DNA from: Bin87 sp965208015
GTDB taxonomy: Bacteria > Chloroflexota > Dehalococcoidia > Lucifugimonadales > UBA3495
NCBI GenBank assembly: GCA_965208015.1
Contig: CBDBNT010000004.1
Span: 248,001 to 312,000, forward strand
Reading direction: 5' to 3'
DNA: 64,000 bases
Positions 8,392 through 16,889 of the stretch are shown piece by piece. The notes under the pieces are model-generated. The model did not search any database. It was not told where the DNA came from and saw only the letters and a list, made by a program, of their open reading frames with translations. The translations under genes were made by a program, and so were the position numbers. Numbering within the stretch: position 1 is the stretch's first letter; each line of letters begins with the position of its first letter.

Positions 8392-9285
8392 ATGGCGAAC
8401 GACGGCAAGGTCTACATCATCGGCGCCGGCCCGGGCGACCCTGAGCTTCTGACCCTCAAGGCGAAGCGCATCATCGACAACGCGGACGTGATCATCTACG
8501 CGGACTCGCTGGTGCCGGCCGAAATCGCCGGTTACGCCAAGCCGGGGGCGACGGTCTACGGCAGCAAGGAGATGGCCCTGCCCGAAATCATGCAGGTCAC
8601 CCTGCAGGCCGTGGCCGAGGGCAAGACTGTGGCTCGCATCCAGAGCGGCGATCCGTCGCTGTACGGCGCGACCCTGGAGCAAATGCGAATCCTGGAAAGT
8701 GAAGGCGTCGACTACGAGATCATCCCCGGCGTCAGCGCCGCTTTTGCCGCCGCCGCCGTGCTCAAGTCCGAGCTGACCGTGCCCGAGGTTTCGCAGACGG
8801 TGATCATGACCCGCGCCGAGGGACGCGTGCCCATGCCAGAGGGCGAGGACCTGGTCAGCCTGGCCCGCCACGGCAGCACGCTGGTTATCTTCCTCAGCGT
8901 CACCCGCATGTTCCGCATTGCCAACCAGCTCCAGGAGGCGGGCTACCCCGCCGACACGCCGGTGGCCGTGGCCTACCGCGTGGGCTGGCCGGACGAGCAG
9001 ATCATTCGCGGCACCCTCACCGACATCGCCCAGAAGGTGCGCGACGCCAAGATCACCCTTCAGGCCCTGATCATCGTCGGCAAGGCAGTGGACCCCAACC
9101 TGCTGGACCCCGAGTCCGACGAGCGAGTCGCCGTGTCGCACCTCTACTCCGACGAATACACTCACCTCTACCGCCGGGCGGGGCAGGGCGACCACGCCGC
9201 CGCCGACCGGACGGAACTCTACGAGGCCGGCGGGTACGAAGTGCAGCCGGAACGTGCGGTTCATACCTCGGCCGGCGACGACTGA
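8392..9285 (+). CDS. cbiF: Cobalt-precorrin-4 C11-methyltransferase (CbiF/CobM)
   Basis: A 297-residue protein opening with KVYIIGAGPGDPELLTLKA. It contains the CbiF/CobM pattern VIIYADSLV, IQSGDPSLYGA, IIPGVSAAFAAAA, ELTVPEVSQT and AYRVGWPDE. The enzyme methylates C11 of the corrin ring. GAAGGGAG lies 8-14 bases upstream of ATG 8392, which places the start after the AlkB gene; the frame is open upstream but overlaps that gene. About 40 extra C-terminal residues beyond the usual family end are charged and probably disordered. The next gene, cbiG, begins 12 bases downstream. Confidence 0.94.
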   Translation: MANDGKVYIIGAGPGDPELLTLKAKRIIDNADVIIYADSLVPAEIAGYAKPGATVYGSKEMALPEIMQVTLQAVAEGKTVARIQSGDPSLYGATLEQMRILESEGVDYEIIPGVSAAFAAAAVLKSELTVPEVSQTVIMTRAEGRVPMPEGEDLVSLARHGSTLVIFLSVTRMFRIANQLQEAGYPADTPVAVAYRVGWPDEQIIRGTLTDIAQKVRDAKITLQALIIVGKAVDPNLLDPESDERVAVSHLYSDEYTHLYRRAGQGDHAAADRTELYEAGGYEVQPERAVHTSAGDD

Positions 9286-9297
9286 CCGCCTGTAGCC

Positions 9298-10440
9298 ATG
9301 CCCGACCCGGAAGTTGCTCAGACCCAAACCGCCATCGTCGCGGTTTCCCGTCCGGGGGCTGCCTTGGCGCGCCGTCTGACATCGTCGCTTCCCGACGCCG
9401 CTCTTTACCTGGAGCGCCGGAGTGCAGGGGACGTTTCCGACGACGGTACGCAGATCTATGACTTTCCCCTGCGCCCGGTGATACAGGATTTGTTCGCGCG
9501 CCATCGCGAGTTGGTGGTCTTTCTGCCCATTGGCGCAACGGTGCGGCTGCTGGCCCCGGTGCTGGGAAGCAAAACGCAAGACCCGGCGGTGGTCTGCGTG
9601 GATGATGCCGGACGCTACGCCGTAAGCGTCTTGTCCGGGCACGTCGGGGGAGCCGACGCCCTGGCGCACCGGGCGGCCGAGGCCATCGGAGCGCAGGCCA
9701 TCATCACCTCGGCGTCCGATGCGCTGGACGTTACGGCAATCGACTTGGTTGGTCGGGATGCTGGATGGCACGTCGAAGCAACCTCCACTGACCTGACCCG
9801 CGCGGCGGCCGCAGTAGTCAACCGCGATCCGGTGGCTCTCTGGATAGACCCCGAATCTGGAGTCGCGTGGCCCGATGGGTCTCCATTGTCGGCGAGCATA
9901 TTTCCCGTAACCTACCTGTCCGATGTACAGGATCCTGGTTACGCAGCAGCGCTCATCGTGTCGGACCGGCTGTTTGCACTGGAAACTGGGCGTCCCCTGG
10001 TTACCTACCGCCCGCCGACACTGGTGGCGGGCGTGGGCTGCCGGCGCGGGGTGTCGGAAGATCACCTGCGCGAATTGCTGCTGCACACCCTGGAAGAGCA
10101 CGGCTTGGCAGCGAAGAGCCTGGGCAAGATCGCAACGGCCGACATCAAAGGCGACGAAGCCGGGATAATTGCCCTGGCAGAATCCATTTCCGTGCCCATT
10201 GAGACGTTCGACGGCACCCGGCTGAACTCGGTGGCGGACGCAGCTTCCACGGGACGCAGCGCATCCGGCCTGCACCGGCCCACGGCGTCCGCGGCGCGGG
10301 ACCTGCTGGGAGTGTTCGGCGTCGCCGAGCCGGCCGCCATGCTGGCCTCGGGAGCCGAAGGGGTGATCGTACCTCGCGCCAAATCCGACCGTGCTACTGT
10401 CGCCGTGGCACGCATTCCATCAGACAAAGTGAGTTCATGA
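9298..10440 (+). CDS. cbiG: Cobalt-precorrin-5A hydrolase (CbiG)
   Basis: A 380-residue protein with the CbiG layout. The N-terminal domain has FLPIGATVRLLAPVL and VSVLSGHVGGADALA. The linker domain carries ALWIDPESG. The C-terminal domain begins VAGVGCRRGVSEDHL and ends with A-K-S-D-R-A-T-V-A-V-A-R-I. CbiG opens the delta-lactone and releases the C20 fragment as acetaldehyde in the anaerobic pathway. Its presence with CbiD marks the early-cobalt route. The stop overlaps the cbiH start as ATGA, so the two are probably translationally coupled. Confidence 0.93.
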   Translation: MPDPEVAQTQTAIVAVSRPGAALARRLTSSLPDAALYLERRSAGDVSDDGTQIYDFPLRPVIQDLFARHRELVVFLPIGATVRLLAPVLGSKTQDPAVVCVDDAGRYAVSVLSGHVGGADALAHRAAEAIGAQAIITSASDALDVTAIDLVGRDAGWHVEATSTDLTRAAAAVVNRDPVALWIDPESGVAWPDGSPLSASIFPVTYLSDVQDPGYAAALIVSDRLFALETGRPLVTYRPPTLVAGVGCRRGVSEDHLRELLLHTLEEHGLAAKSLGKIATADIKGDEAGIIALAESISVPIETFDGTRLNSVADAASTGRSASGLHRPTASAARDLLGVFGVAEPAAMLASGAEGVIVPRAKSDRATVAVARIPSDKVSS

Positions 10441-11195
10441 ACGCTGGCAAACTCTACCTCGTAGGTCTCGGGCCTGGCGATGCCGGCCATCTGACTCCGG
10501 CCGCCGCTGCTGCTATCGCCGACAGCGATGAGCTTGTCGGCTACCGTTACTACATCGAACAGGTGGCGGAGCCGGCGTCCGGCAAGACGCTGCACAGCAT
10601 GGAGCTGGGCCAGGAGTTGGAGCGCGCGGCCCTGGCGGTGGACATCGCCTACGCCGGCAAAACGGTGGCTGTGGTCTCGTCGGGCGACGCCGGGATCTAC
10701 GGCATGGCCGGCCCGGTGTACCGCATCCTCACGGACCGCGATTGGGATGGGGCCAACCCCGCCGTGGAGTCGGTTCCGGGGGTGTCGGCTCTGCAATCGG
10801 CGGCGGCGCTGCTGGGCTCGCCTCTGATGCAGGACTTCTGCGCCATCAGCCTCAGCAACCTGCTCACTCCATGGGAGCAGATCCGGCGCCGGCTGGAGGC
10901 CGCCGCCGCCGGCGACTTCGTGGCCGCGCTCTACAACCCCCGCAGCCGGCGACGCACCAGCCAGCTGGATGAGGCCCGTGAGATTTTCCTTGAACACCGT
11001 GCTCCCGACACCCCCGTGGGCATCGTCCGCCACGCCTACCGGCCGGAGCAGGCGGTGGGACTCGCCGACTTGGGCGGGCTGGATGGAGAAGCTCTGGGCG
11101 TGGATATGTTCACCACCGTGGTGATCGGCAACTCCAACACCTACGTCCACAACGGACGCATGGTTACTCCTCGCGGCTACGAAGTGAAACAGTAG
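10437..11195 (+). CDS. cbiH: Precorrin-3B/cobalt-precorrin-3 C17-methyltransferase (CbiH/CobJ)
   Basis: A 252-residue tetrapyrrole methyltransferase. Visible marks are KLYLVGLGPGDAGHLTPAA, VGYRYYIEQ, VSSGDAGIYGMAGPVY, VPGVSALQSAAA, ISLSNLLTPWE, ALYNPRS and a terminal IGNSNTYVHNGRMVTPRGY. These are characteristic of the C17 methyltransferase that contracts the ring. It is the last gene of the cluster; a weak hairpin and then a promoter for the aldolase gene follow. Genes for C5 methylation, precorrin-6A reduction, amidation and adenosylation are not in the window. Confidence 0.94.
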   Translation: MNAGKLYLVGLGPGDAGHLTPAAAAAIADSDELVGYRYYIEQVAEPASGKTLHSMELGQELERAALAVDIAYAGKTVAVVSSGDAGIYGMAGPVYRILTDRDWDGANPAVESVPGVSALQSAAALLGSPLMQDFCAISLSNLLTPWEQIRRRLEAAAAGDFVAALYNPRSRRRTSQLDEAREIFLEHRAPDTPVGIVRHAYRPEQAVGLADLGGLDGEALGVDMFTTVVIGNSNTYVHNGRMVTPRGYEVKQ

Positions 11196-11202
11196 TCATT
11201 GA

Positions 11203-11220
11203 GGCGCTTGCCGTAGCGCC
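11203..11220 (+). terminator. Weak hairpin after cbiH
   Basis: GGCGCT and AGCGCC (11203-11208 and 11215-11220) form a 6-bp stem with a 6-base loop, 8 bases after the cbiH stop. There is no T run, so it may be only a pause or mRNA-end element. Confidence 0.3.
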
Positions 11221-11232
11221 GGAGGCCGGTGC

Positions 11233-11241
11233 TGGTATACT
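11233..11241 (+). promoter_or_regulatory. Extended -10 promoter for the aldolase gene
   Basis: TGGTATACT fits the extended -10 pattern TGnTATAAT, and lies 32 bases before the GTG start at 11273. An AGGAGG-type ribosome site lies between. No good -35 hexamer is visible, as expected for an extended -10 promoter. Confidence 0.45.
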
Positions 11242-11272
11242 GCCGCGAACTCACCTTTCAGGAGGATCTACC

Positions 11273-12019
11273 GTGGCAGCGATACGTGCGAACCGGGTCA
11301 AGGACAAGTTGCGGCAGGGACAGCCGGCCACCTGCATCTCCGGCCTGATGACCAGCGAGATCATCGACTTTCTCGGGCCCCTCGGGTTCGACTCCGCGTG
11401 GATGGAGTGCGAGCACGGCCCGGTGGACTGGGAAGCCCTGGGCGACATGACGCGAGCCTGTGACTTGTGGGGCATGGCGTCCATCACCCGCTGCAACGCC
11501 AACGACGCCGCTCTGATCACCCGCACGCTGGACCGCGGCTCCATGGGGATCGTGCTTCCCCACGTGAACACCTGCGAGGAGGCGGAGGCCGCGGTGGGCG
11601 CGGCAAAATTCGCGCCCCTGGGCTATCGGGGAATGTTCGGCGGCCGGCAGTCCTTCGGGGTGCCTGACTACGTTCACCGCGCCAACGATCAGACCATGGT
11701 CGTGGTCCTGATCGAAGAGGTCACCGCGCTGGACAACCTGGACGACATCCTCAAAGTCGACGGTATCGATGTGTTCTTCGTCGCGCCCACCGACCTGTCG
11801 CAGACCATGGGACACATCGGCAACGTCGGACATCCCGAAGTGCAGTCCGCCATCGACGACGCCATCGCCCGCATCGTGAGCGCCGGGCGCACTGCCGGCA
11901 CCCTGGTCAACGACGACAACGTGGCCTCCTATGTCGAGAAGGGCGCGCGCTTCCTGATGACCTCGTGGAATGCCTGGGCCGCACGGGGAGGCGCCGAGTT
12001 CCTCAACCGAATACCGTAA
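11273..12019 (+). CDS. HpcH/HpaI-family aldolase
   Basis: A 248-residue protein of the class II HpcH/HpaI aldolase family (2,4-dihydroxyhept-2-ene-1,7-dioate aldolase type). Family marks are DSAWMECEHGPVDW, the RCNAND strand, GIVLPHVNT, the RGMFGGRQ loop, VVVLIEEVTAL (metal-ligand Glu) and FFVAPTDLSQ (metal-ligand Asp). These enzymes cleave 2-oxo-4-hydroxy acids to pyruvate and an aldehyde. The GTG at 11273 follows an AGGAGG-like site. It has its own promoter and a strong hairpin after its stop, so it appears monocistronic. The true substrate cannot be read from sequence. Confidence 0.85.
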   Translation: MAAIRANRVKDKLRQGQPATCISGLMTSEIIDFLGPLGFDSAWMECEHGPVDWEALGDMTRACDLWGMASITRCNANDAALITRTLDRGSMGIVLPHVNTCEEAEAAVGAAKFAPLGYRGMFGGRQSFGVPDYVHRANDQTMVVVLIEEVTALDNLDDILKVDGIDVFFVAPTDLSQTMGHIGNVGHPEVQSAIDDAIARIVSAGRTAGTLVNDDNVASYVEKGARFLMTSWNAWAARGGAEFLNRIP

Positions 12020-12031
12020 CCGGCAGCAGTC

Positions 12032-12054
12032 GGGGCGGGCAACAGGCCCGCCCC
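12032..12054 (+). terminator. GC-rich hairpin terminator after the aldolase gene
   Basis: GGGGCGGGC at 12032-12040 pairs perfectly with GCCCGCCCC at 12046-12054 across a 5-base loop, 13 bases after the aldolase stop. It is followed by TCTTCA, a weak T-rich tail. Its sequence is symmetric enough to act on the opposing minus-strand genes too. Confidence 0.6.
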
Positions 12055-12113
12055 TCTTCAGATCCCGCTTGCCCGCCGCCGGTGCTTGGGTGGCGTTGGC
12101 GTCCCTTCTCGGA

Positions 12114-12425
12114 TTACTGGTTTGCCAGCGGCATCTGCGCGCGGCCGTCCGCGTCGTGGGTGTGGTTGGCGATGGCGTCCTGCAACCCTTCCAGGGCTTG
12201 CAGGATGAGCCGCTGGTTTTCCTCAAGGCGCCGCTGGTTTTCCTTCACTTCGTCCATGTCCCGGCGCAACTCAGCCATTTCCAGCCGGAGCTCCACAACG
12301 TCGGCCTGAACTACACGCAGGTCGGTCTCAAGCCGAATGGCCCACGCGATGCCGCCGATGAGGATGACGACGATGGCAATGGTGGCTGCGGCGATGGTGA
12401 GGATTTTGCTGACGCGATCAAGCAT
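12114..12425 (-). CDS. Small membrane protein with coiled coil
   Basis: A 103-residue protein. Residues 8-30 form one hydrophobic segment (ILTIAAATIAIVVILIGGIAWAI) and the rest is a heptad-rich charged coiled coil with repeats of LRxDxxEVKENQRRLEENQ. This is the layout of small Tar-linker-like or stalk proteins anchored in the membrane with a cytoplasmic helix. It lies downstream of the LysR regulator on the same strand, with a 46-base gap. No function can be assigned. Confidence 0.55.
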   Translation of the reverse strand: MLDRVSKILTIAAATIAIVVILIGGIAWAIRLETDLRVVQADVVELRLEMAELRRDMDEVKENQRRLEENQRLILQALEGLQDAIANHTHDADGRAQMPLANQ

Positions 12426-12471
12426 GATGCGGGCTCCATTGCCACCATTGTAGCAAAGCCGCGTGCGCTGA

Positions 12472-13431
12472 TTACTGCGTCGCGCTGGCGATGGCCTCGG
12501 TCCTGGGCTCGCCGCCGTGGTCCACGTCCCAGTCCCACAGGTCGGCGTGGAACCCGGACAGGTTCTCGGCGAGCGTGTTGATGAAGTTGCGGACGCCGCG
12601 GCCGTGGAACTTGCCGCGCAGGGTGCACACCCCGATGTTGGCCGACGGGAATATGTGGTCCAGGCGCACCACTGCCAGCCGGTCGTGGTCCTCCGGGTGC
12701 AGGGTGAAGTCGCTCACGATGGCAATACCCATCCCGATCGCCACGTAGCGCTTGATCATCTCGGTGTTGTCCATTTCCAGGACCACGTCGTAGTTAACGC
12801 TCCGTTCCCGGAGCTTCTGCTCCACGCGCCGGCGGCTGAGGCTCTCCGGACTGTTCAGGATCAGCGGGAATTTCGCCATGTCCTCGATTGATACGGGATC
12901 ACGGCGCAGCAGATCGTGGCTGGGCTCGGTGATCAGCACCACGTTGTAATCGAACAGCTGCGAGAACTCCAACGACGGGTCATCAGTAGGCGGGGCGGAG
13001 CAGAGCGCCAGGTCCACCTCGCCGGACTTGACCAGCTGGATGAGGTTGGCGTACGACCGGGCCACCAGTCGCATCCTGACGTCGGGGTACCGCGCGCGGA
13101 ACTGGCGAATTGGGCGCGGGAGATGGTACGAAACGATGTCCGGATACGCGCCGACCACGAAGGAGCCGCGCCCTTCGGAGTAATCCATCTGCGTTTTCAG
13201 GGTATCGATGGACTCCACAATTGGCGTCACCAGTTCGTAGAACAGCGAACCCTCGGAGGTGAGTTGTATGGGCCGCTTGATGCGGTCAAAGAGGGTTATG
13301 CCGAATTCGCCCTCCAGCTTCCTCAGGTGGGTGGTTACCGTGGGCTGCCCCAGTTCCAGCTTTCTTGCCGCCTTGGACACGCTGCGCAGCCTGGCGACAT
13401 GGTAAAAGCTGATGATCTCTCGCAGTTCCAT
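12472..13431 (-). CDS. LysR-family transcriptional regulator (CysB-like layout)
   Basis: A 319-residue protein. The N-terminal winged helix-turn-helix covers residues 1-60, with VSKAARKLELGQPTVTTHLRKLE as the recognition segment. The rest is the two-lobed periplasmic-binding-like effector domain, with VGAYPDIVSYHLPRPI, LVKSGEVDLALCS and the GMGIAIVSD strand. ATG 13431 is preferred over GTG 13437. It is divergent from the substrate-binding protein gene at 13719, so that gene and the following permease are the natural candidate targets. The effector is unknown. A TATAAT-type promoter for it lies in the shared intergenic region. Confidence 0.9.
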   Translation of the reverse strand: MELREIISFYHVARLRSVSKAARKLELGQPTVTTHLRKLEGEFGITLFDRIKRPIQLTSEGSLFYELVTPIVESIDTLKTQMDYSEGRGSFVVGAYPDIVSYHLPRPIRQFRARYPDVRMRLVARSYANLIQLVKSGEVDLALCSAPPTDDPSLEFSQLFDYNVVLITEPSHDLLRRDPVSIEDMAKFPLILNSPESLSRRRVEQKLRERSVNYDVVLEMDNTEMIKRYVAIGMGIAIVSDFTLHPEDHDRLAVVRLDHIFPSANIGVCTLRGKFHGRGVRNFINTLAENLSGFHADLWDWDVDHGGEPRTEAIASATQ

Positions 13432-13437
13432 TGACAC

Positions 13438-13718
13438 TACACCTTGATGATTCGCGTGGTACGCCGTGGGATTCCGTAATATGCGCGATATATTATATCA
13501 ACGGAGCGGATAAAGCAAACCCAAAACCGTTGTCAAGCGAGGCACGCCGGGCTAGTGCATCCGTTTGAAGAGCGCCACAGGGAGACAACTCTCCGCCACT
13601 GCTGATTCAGGCGCCAGTCGCGAATTTCACGGTTGGACAACAACATTGCGTCCGAATTATTTTTGCGCCAGAATATCGCACCTTTTGACGAAGCGGTTGG
13701 TTCGGCGGAGGTTTGTTG
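13438..13718. promoter_or_regulatory. Divergent promoter region between LysR and binding-protein genes
   Basis: About 280 bases without a gene. On the minus strand TGATATAAT (forward 13492-13500) is an extended -10 for the LysR gene, inside an AT-rich stretch (13478-13500) that stands out from its surroundings and could hold LysR-binding sites. On the plus strand TTGTCA at 13530-13535 and TAGTGC at 13553-13558, 17 bases apart, are a weak promoter candidate. GGCGGAGG at 13704-13711 is the ribosome site for the ATG at 13719. Confidence 0.45.
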
Positions 13719-14891
13719 ATGAACGTGTCTCATCGGTTTGGTTTGATTTTGCTGGCAGCGTTTTTTCTTGCTGGAGCAGCATGTCAGACTGCCGCCATCC
13801 CGACCAACCGGGTTCCCGGCGTCTCAGAGAACGAGGTGCTGTTTGGGCAATCGGCCGTGCTGAGCGGTCCGTCCCAATACCTGGGAACATCAATGCGCCT
13901 CGGCATCGAGACTGCTTTCCATGAAGCAAATCAGAAAGGCGGCGTACATGGCCGCTTTTTGTCTTTGACGTCCGTGGACGATTCCTACGAAACGGAGTAC
14001 GCCGTTCACGCCACCACCCGTCTGATTGAAAAAGACAAGGTATTTGCGCTTATTGGAGCAGTCGGAACCCCAACTTCATGGGGAGCGCTGCCCATTGCCC
14101 AAGCCGGCGGAGTTCCTTTCATCACGCCCTTCACCGGCGCCGAGTTTTTGCGAGATCCATCGCTGGAAAACGTGATAAATCTACGCGCTTCCTACTACCA
14201 GGAATCTGAGCGAATTATTGACTACCTGACTGGTCAAGACGGCATTGACCGCATTGGAGTGTTTTACCAGAATGACTCTTTCGGGACAGCGGGCCTGTCA
14301 GGGGTTCGCAGGGCGCTCGACCAGCGTGGAATGGAGATATTTGATACTTGGCAATACGAACGCAATGCCGGCGGCGTTGATGACGCCGCATCGGAAATCA
14401 TCGCAGCCGGGCCGGATGCGGTGGTGATGTTTGGCACGCCGGAGGCAGTGGCCAATCTGGTCAAACTGGTGCGAAAAGAAGCCGATCCGTGGTTCGCCAC
14501 CGTTTCGTTTGTCGGAGGGAAGACACTGGCAAACAAGCTGGGAGAGAGTAGAAAAGACATATACGTTACGCAAGTGGTGCCTTTTTACGACGACGTCCGG
14601 CTCCCGGTGGTGGCCAGTTACAATGCAGCCCTCCGTGCCTATAACCCCGGCGCATCGCCTGATTTCGTATCGCTGGAGGGTTATCTAGCGGGCCGGCTCG
14701 CCATCTGGCTGCTGGACACCTGCGGGCCTGATCTGACTCGCCGGTGTTTCATAGAACCTGCGCTCAGCCAGAACGAGATTGATCTTGATGGGCTCATCCT
14801 GCAGTACAGCGTTGGGGACAACCAGGGGTTGGACCAAGTTTATCTGACGGTGCTGGACGAGAACGGGGAATACCTGCAAATCGGAGATTAG
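13719..14891 (+). CDS. Periplasmic-binding-protein type I (Leu/Ile/Val-binding-like) lipoprotein
   Basis: A 390-residue protein with a signal peptide: short basic start, hydrophobic GLILLAAFFLAGAA, then Cys near residue 23. The lipobox is imperfect, so lipid anchoring is probable rather than certain. The mature part follows the ABC branched-chain-amino-acid binding pattern: ENEVLFGQSAVLSGPSQYLGTSMRLGIETAF, LIGAVGTPTS, then YQNDSFGTAGLSGVRRAL, VVMFGTPEA and EGYLAGRLAIWLL. No ABC permease or ATPase genes follow; instead an NCS2-like permease with a regulatory-looking domain is 49 bases downstream. A sensor-like role for the pair is possible. ATG 13719 has a good ribosome site. Confidence 0.8.
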   Translation: MNVSHRFGLILLAAFFLAGAACQTAAIPTNRVPGVSENEVLFGQSAVLSGPSQYLGTSMRLGIETAFHEANQKGGVHGRFLSLTSVDDSYETEYAVHATTRLIEKDKVFALIGAVGTPTSWGALPIAQAGGVPFITPFTGAEFLRDPSLENVINLRASYYQESERIIDYLTGQDGIDRIGVFYQNDSFGTAGLSGVRRALDQRGMEIFDTWQYERNAGGVDDAASEIIAAGPDAVVMFGTPEAVANLVKLVRKEADPWFATVSFVGGKTLANKLGESRKDIYVTQVVPFYDDVRLPVVASYNAALRAYNPGASPDFVSLEGYLAGRLAIWLLDTCGPDLTRRCFIEPALSQNEIDLDGLILQYSVGDNQGLDQVYLTVLDENGEYLQIGD

Positions 14892-14940
14892 CCGGCTCTT
14901 CAAATTCAGGCTCGATAGAAAACCAGCAAGGATCTTGGGG

Positions 14941-16674
14941 GTGACGGCGGTGCGAAATAACAACCTGTCATACGAAGCAAATGACGCATCGCCGCCCCTG
15001 GTGACGTTGGGAGTAGCAGCGCAGGGGGCGGTGATCGCAATATCGAACATCGTCATGATCACAACCGTCTTCGCGCTGGCGATAAGAGCGGATGCTGATT
15101 ACTTATCCTGGGCGATGTTCGCGTCTTTGGTGGTGGCCGGAATCGCAATCATCATTCATGGGGTCCGTTTTGGGCGGCTGGGAGCGGGTCATTTATCGCT
15201 GCAAGGATCAGCGGTTCCATTTCTGGCAGTATCCGTACTCGCTGCTATTCAGGGCGGTCTGGCCTTGATGTCGATATTGGTGATCGCGGCGTCTTTGCTG
15301 CAATTCACCATGTCCGCGTTTCTGGCGAAATTGAACCGGGTGATCACACCGGTCGTTTCGGGAGTGGCGCTCATGGTGGTTGCTCTTTCCGCCATGCCCA
15401 TCGCGGTGGCCAGATTAAACAACATCCCGCCTGACGCCGCGTTTTTTACGGGACCGGCCGTCGGAGCCATAACGCTGACTATTGCGACCGTTCTGATGCT
15501 CCGCGGCGCCGGATTGTTCCGTGTCCTCGCTCTGCCAATCACCATCGTAATCGGATGTGTAGCCAGTTACATCCTGGGGATTTACGATTTTCAACCGGTG
15601 CTGCAACGTTCCTGGTTTGACCTTCCTGAATTTTCAGCATGGCCCGGATTCGGGTCGGTGCTCAGTCCTGATTTCTGGGCGCTCCTGCCTTCTTTTCTCA
15701 TCGTCAGCCTGGTGATTGGCCTCAAGGCCAGCACCGAGAGCGCGGTCATTCAACAGGTATCACGCCGGATACCCCGCGCCATCGACTTTCGCAGCGTGCA
15801 GGGAACGCTCAACGTCACCGGACTGTCCGTTTTAGCGTCAGGGGTGATGGGGGTTTTGCCGGCCCTCGCCTATTTGCCTTCTACAATGGCCCTGGTCAGC
15901 TTTACCGGCGTGGCCGCCCGCCGGGTGGCATACGTGGTTGGAGCCATTCTGATTGCCCTGGCCGTGTTCCCCAAGGTAGTTGCGCTGATGATGACCATAC
16001 CGCCGCCGGTGTCCGGCAGCATTTTGATGGTCATCATGGGTTTGCTCTTTGTGGAGGGAGTCCGCACTGCAGCTCAAGACGGGTTGAATCCGCAAAAATC
16101 GGTAATCATCGGTCTGTCCCTGGCTATTTCGGTTGGACTGCAAAGTCGAAATATCCTGGCGGTCGTTTTAGGCGATTTCTGGGGTGTGGCATTTGGAAAC
16201 AGCGTGGTGGTGGGCATTCTGTCGGCCCTGTTGATGTCGATGGTGGTCGATTTTACGATTTCTCGACGACGACGATTGAACACCGAACTGGATATTGCAG
16301 CAGCGCCAACTGTTGACGAGTTCTTGCGTCGTATCGGGACAGACCTGGGCTGGAGTGATTCGTCGGTTGAGCGGTTGTGCGCTGCCGGTGAGGAAACCCT
16401 GTCCAGCATGCTTGAGCTTCGAGACGATTACGAAGATGACACGCCACCTCGCCTGATTGTTTTGGCCAAGCGTGGCGCGGGGTCTTTGGAAATCGAGTTT
16501 ATGGCGGTTTTTACCGACGAGAACATAGAAGACCGGATTGCGTTCCTGAGCGAGCAGGCGGAAACACCGGACGTCGGCGATATCTCTTTCCGGTTGCTGC
16601 GTCACTACGCGTCATCGGTCCGCCACCGGAAGTATCATGGCATAGACGTAGTCACGGTTCAGGTGGATGCCTGA
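14941..16674 (+). CDS. NCS2 (xanthine/uracil)-like permease with C-terminal histidine-kinase-ATPase-like domain
   Basis: A 577-residue protein. Residues 1-440 hold about 12-14 hydrophobic segments in the pattern of the nucleobase-cation symporter-2 family, including GAGHLSLQGSAVPF, the PVVSGVALMVVALS segment and the LPALAYLPSTMALVSFTGVAARRVA loop. From about residue 445 to the end lies a soluble domain (APTVDEFLRRIGTDLGW, AAGEETLSSMLEL, LIVLAKRGAG, RLLRHYASSV) whose order resembles RsbW-type GHKL ATPases. The N-box Glu is present but the G boxes are not obvious. GTG 14941 has an AAGGA site upstream; TTG 14935 is an alternative. It probably forms a unit with the preceding binding protein. Confidence 0.7.
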   Translation: MTAVRNNNLSYEANDASPPLVTLGVAAQGAVIAISNIVMITTVFALAIRADADYLSWAMFASLVVAGIAIIIHGVRFGRLGAGHLSLQGSAVPFLAVSVLAAIQGGLALMSILVIAASLLQFTMSAFLAKLNRVITPVVSGVALMVVALSAMPIAVARLNNIPPDAAFFTGPAVGAITLTIATVLMLRGAGLFRVLALPITIVIGCVASYILGIYDFQPVLQRSWFDLPEFSAWPGFGSVLSPDFWALLPSFLIVSLVIGLKASTESAVIQQVSRRIPRAIDFRSVQGTLNVTGLSVLASGVMGVLPALAYLPSTMALVSFTGVAARRVAYVVGAILIALAVFPKVVALMMTIPPPVSGSILMVIMGLLFVEGVRTAAQDGLNPQKSVIIGLSLAISVGLQSRNILAVVLGDFWGVAFGNSVVVGILSALLMSMVVDFTISRRRRLNTELDIAAAPTVDEFLRRIGTDLGWSDSSVERLCAAGEETLSSMLELRDDYEDDTPPRLIVLAKRGAGSLEIEFMAVFTDENIEDRIAFLSEQAETPDVGDISFRLLRHYASSVRHRKYHGIDVVTVQVDA

Positions 16675-16707
16675 GTGGGAACCCGGAGAATTTCTGTTCA
16701 CAACGGA

Positions 16708-16737
16708 CCCTGGATTCCTGCTTTCGCAGGAATGACG
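16708..16737. repeat. Short palindromic intergenic repeat (REP-like), single copy
   Basis: A 30-base element in which GGATTCCTGC and GCAGGAATGAC flank TTTC, forming a hairpin. It resembles the two related arms at 38223-38290, which share the pattern of a GTCATTCC core with a CGAAAG-type loop. Such repeats are dispersed in many bacterial genomes. The rest of the 16675-16889 gap holds no gene. Confidence 0.6.
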
Positions 16738-16889
16738 ATTTGGATGGGCCAGGGCCGCCACAGCGACTTTGAAAAGTCGTTAATGTGACATCGCGCTCGA
16801 TTGAAGTGCCCGGCACGTATGGGGTATAAGGGGCAAAGCAGTTCAGCATGTTACATGTTAAAAGAGCTCAATTTTAAGGAGGTAATACA

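Noticed and set aside
7939..10275. Long minus-strand open frame (778 codons)
   Set aside because: It covers the AlkB, cbiF and cbiG genes in antisense and has composition typical of a shadow frame.
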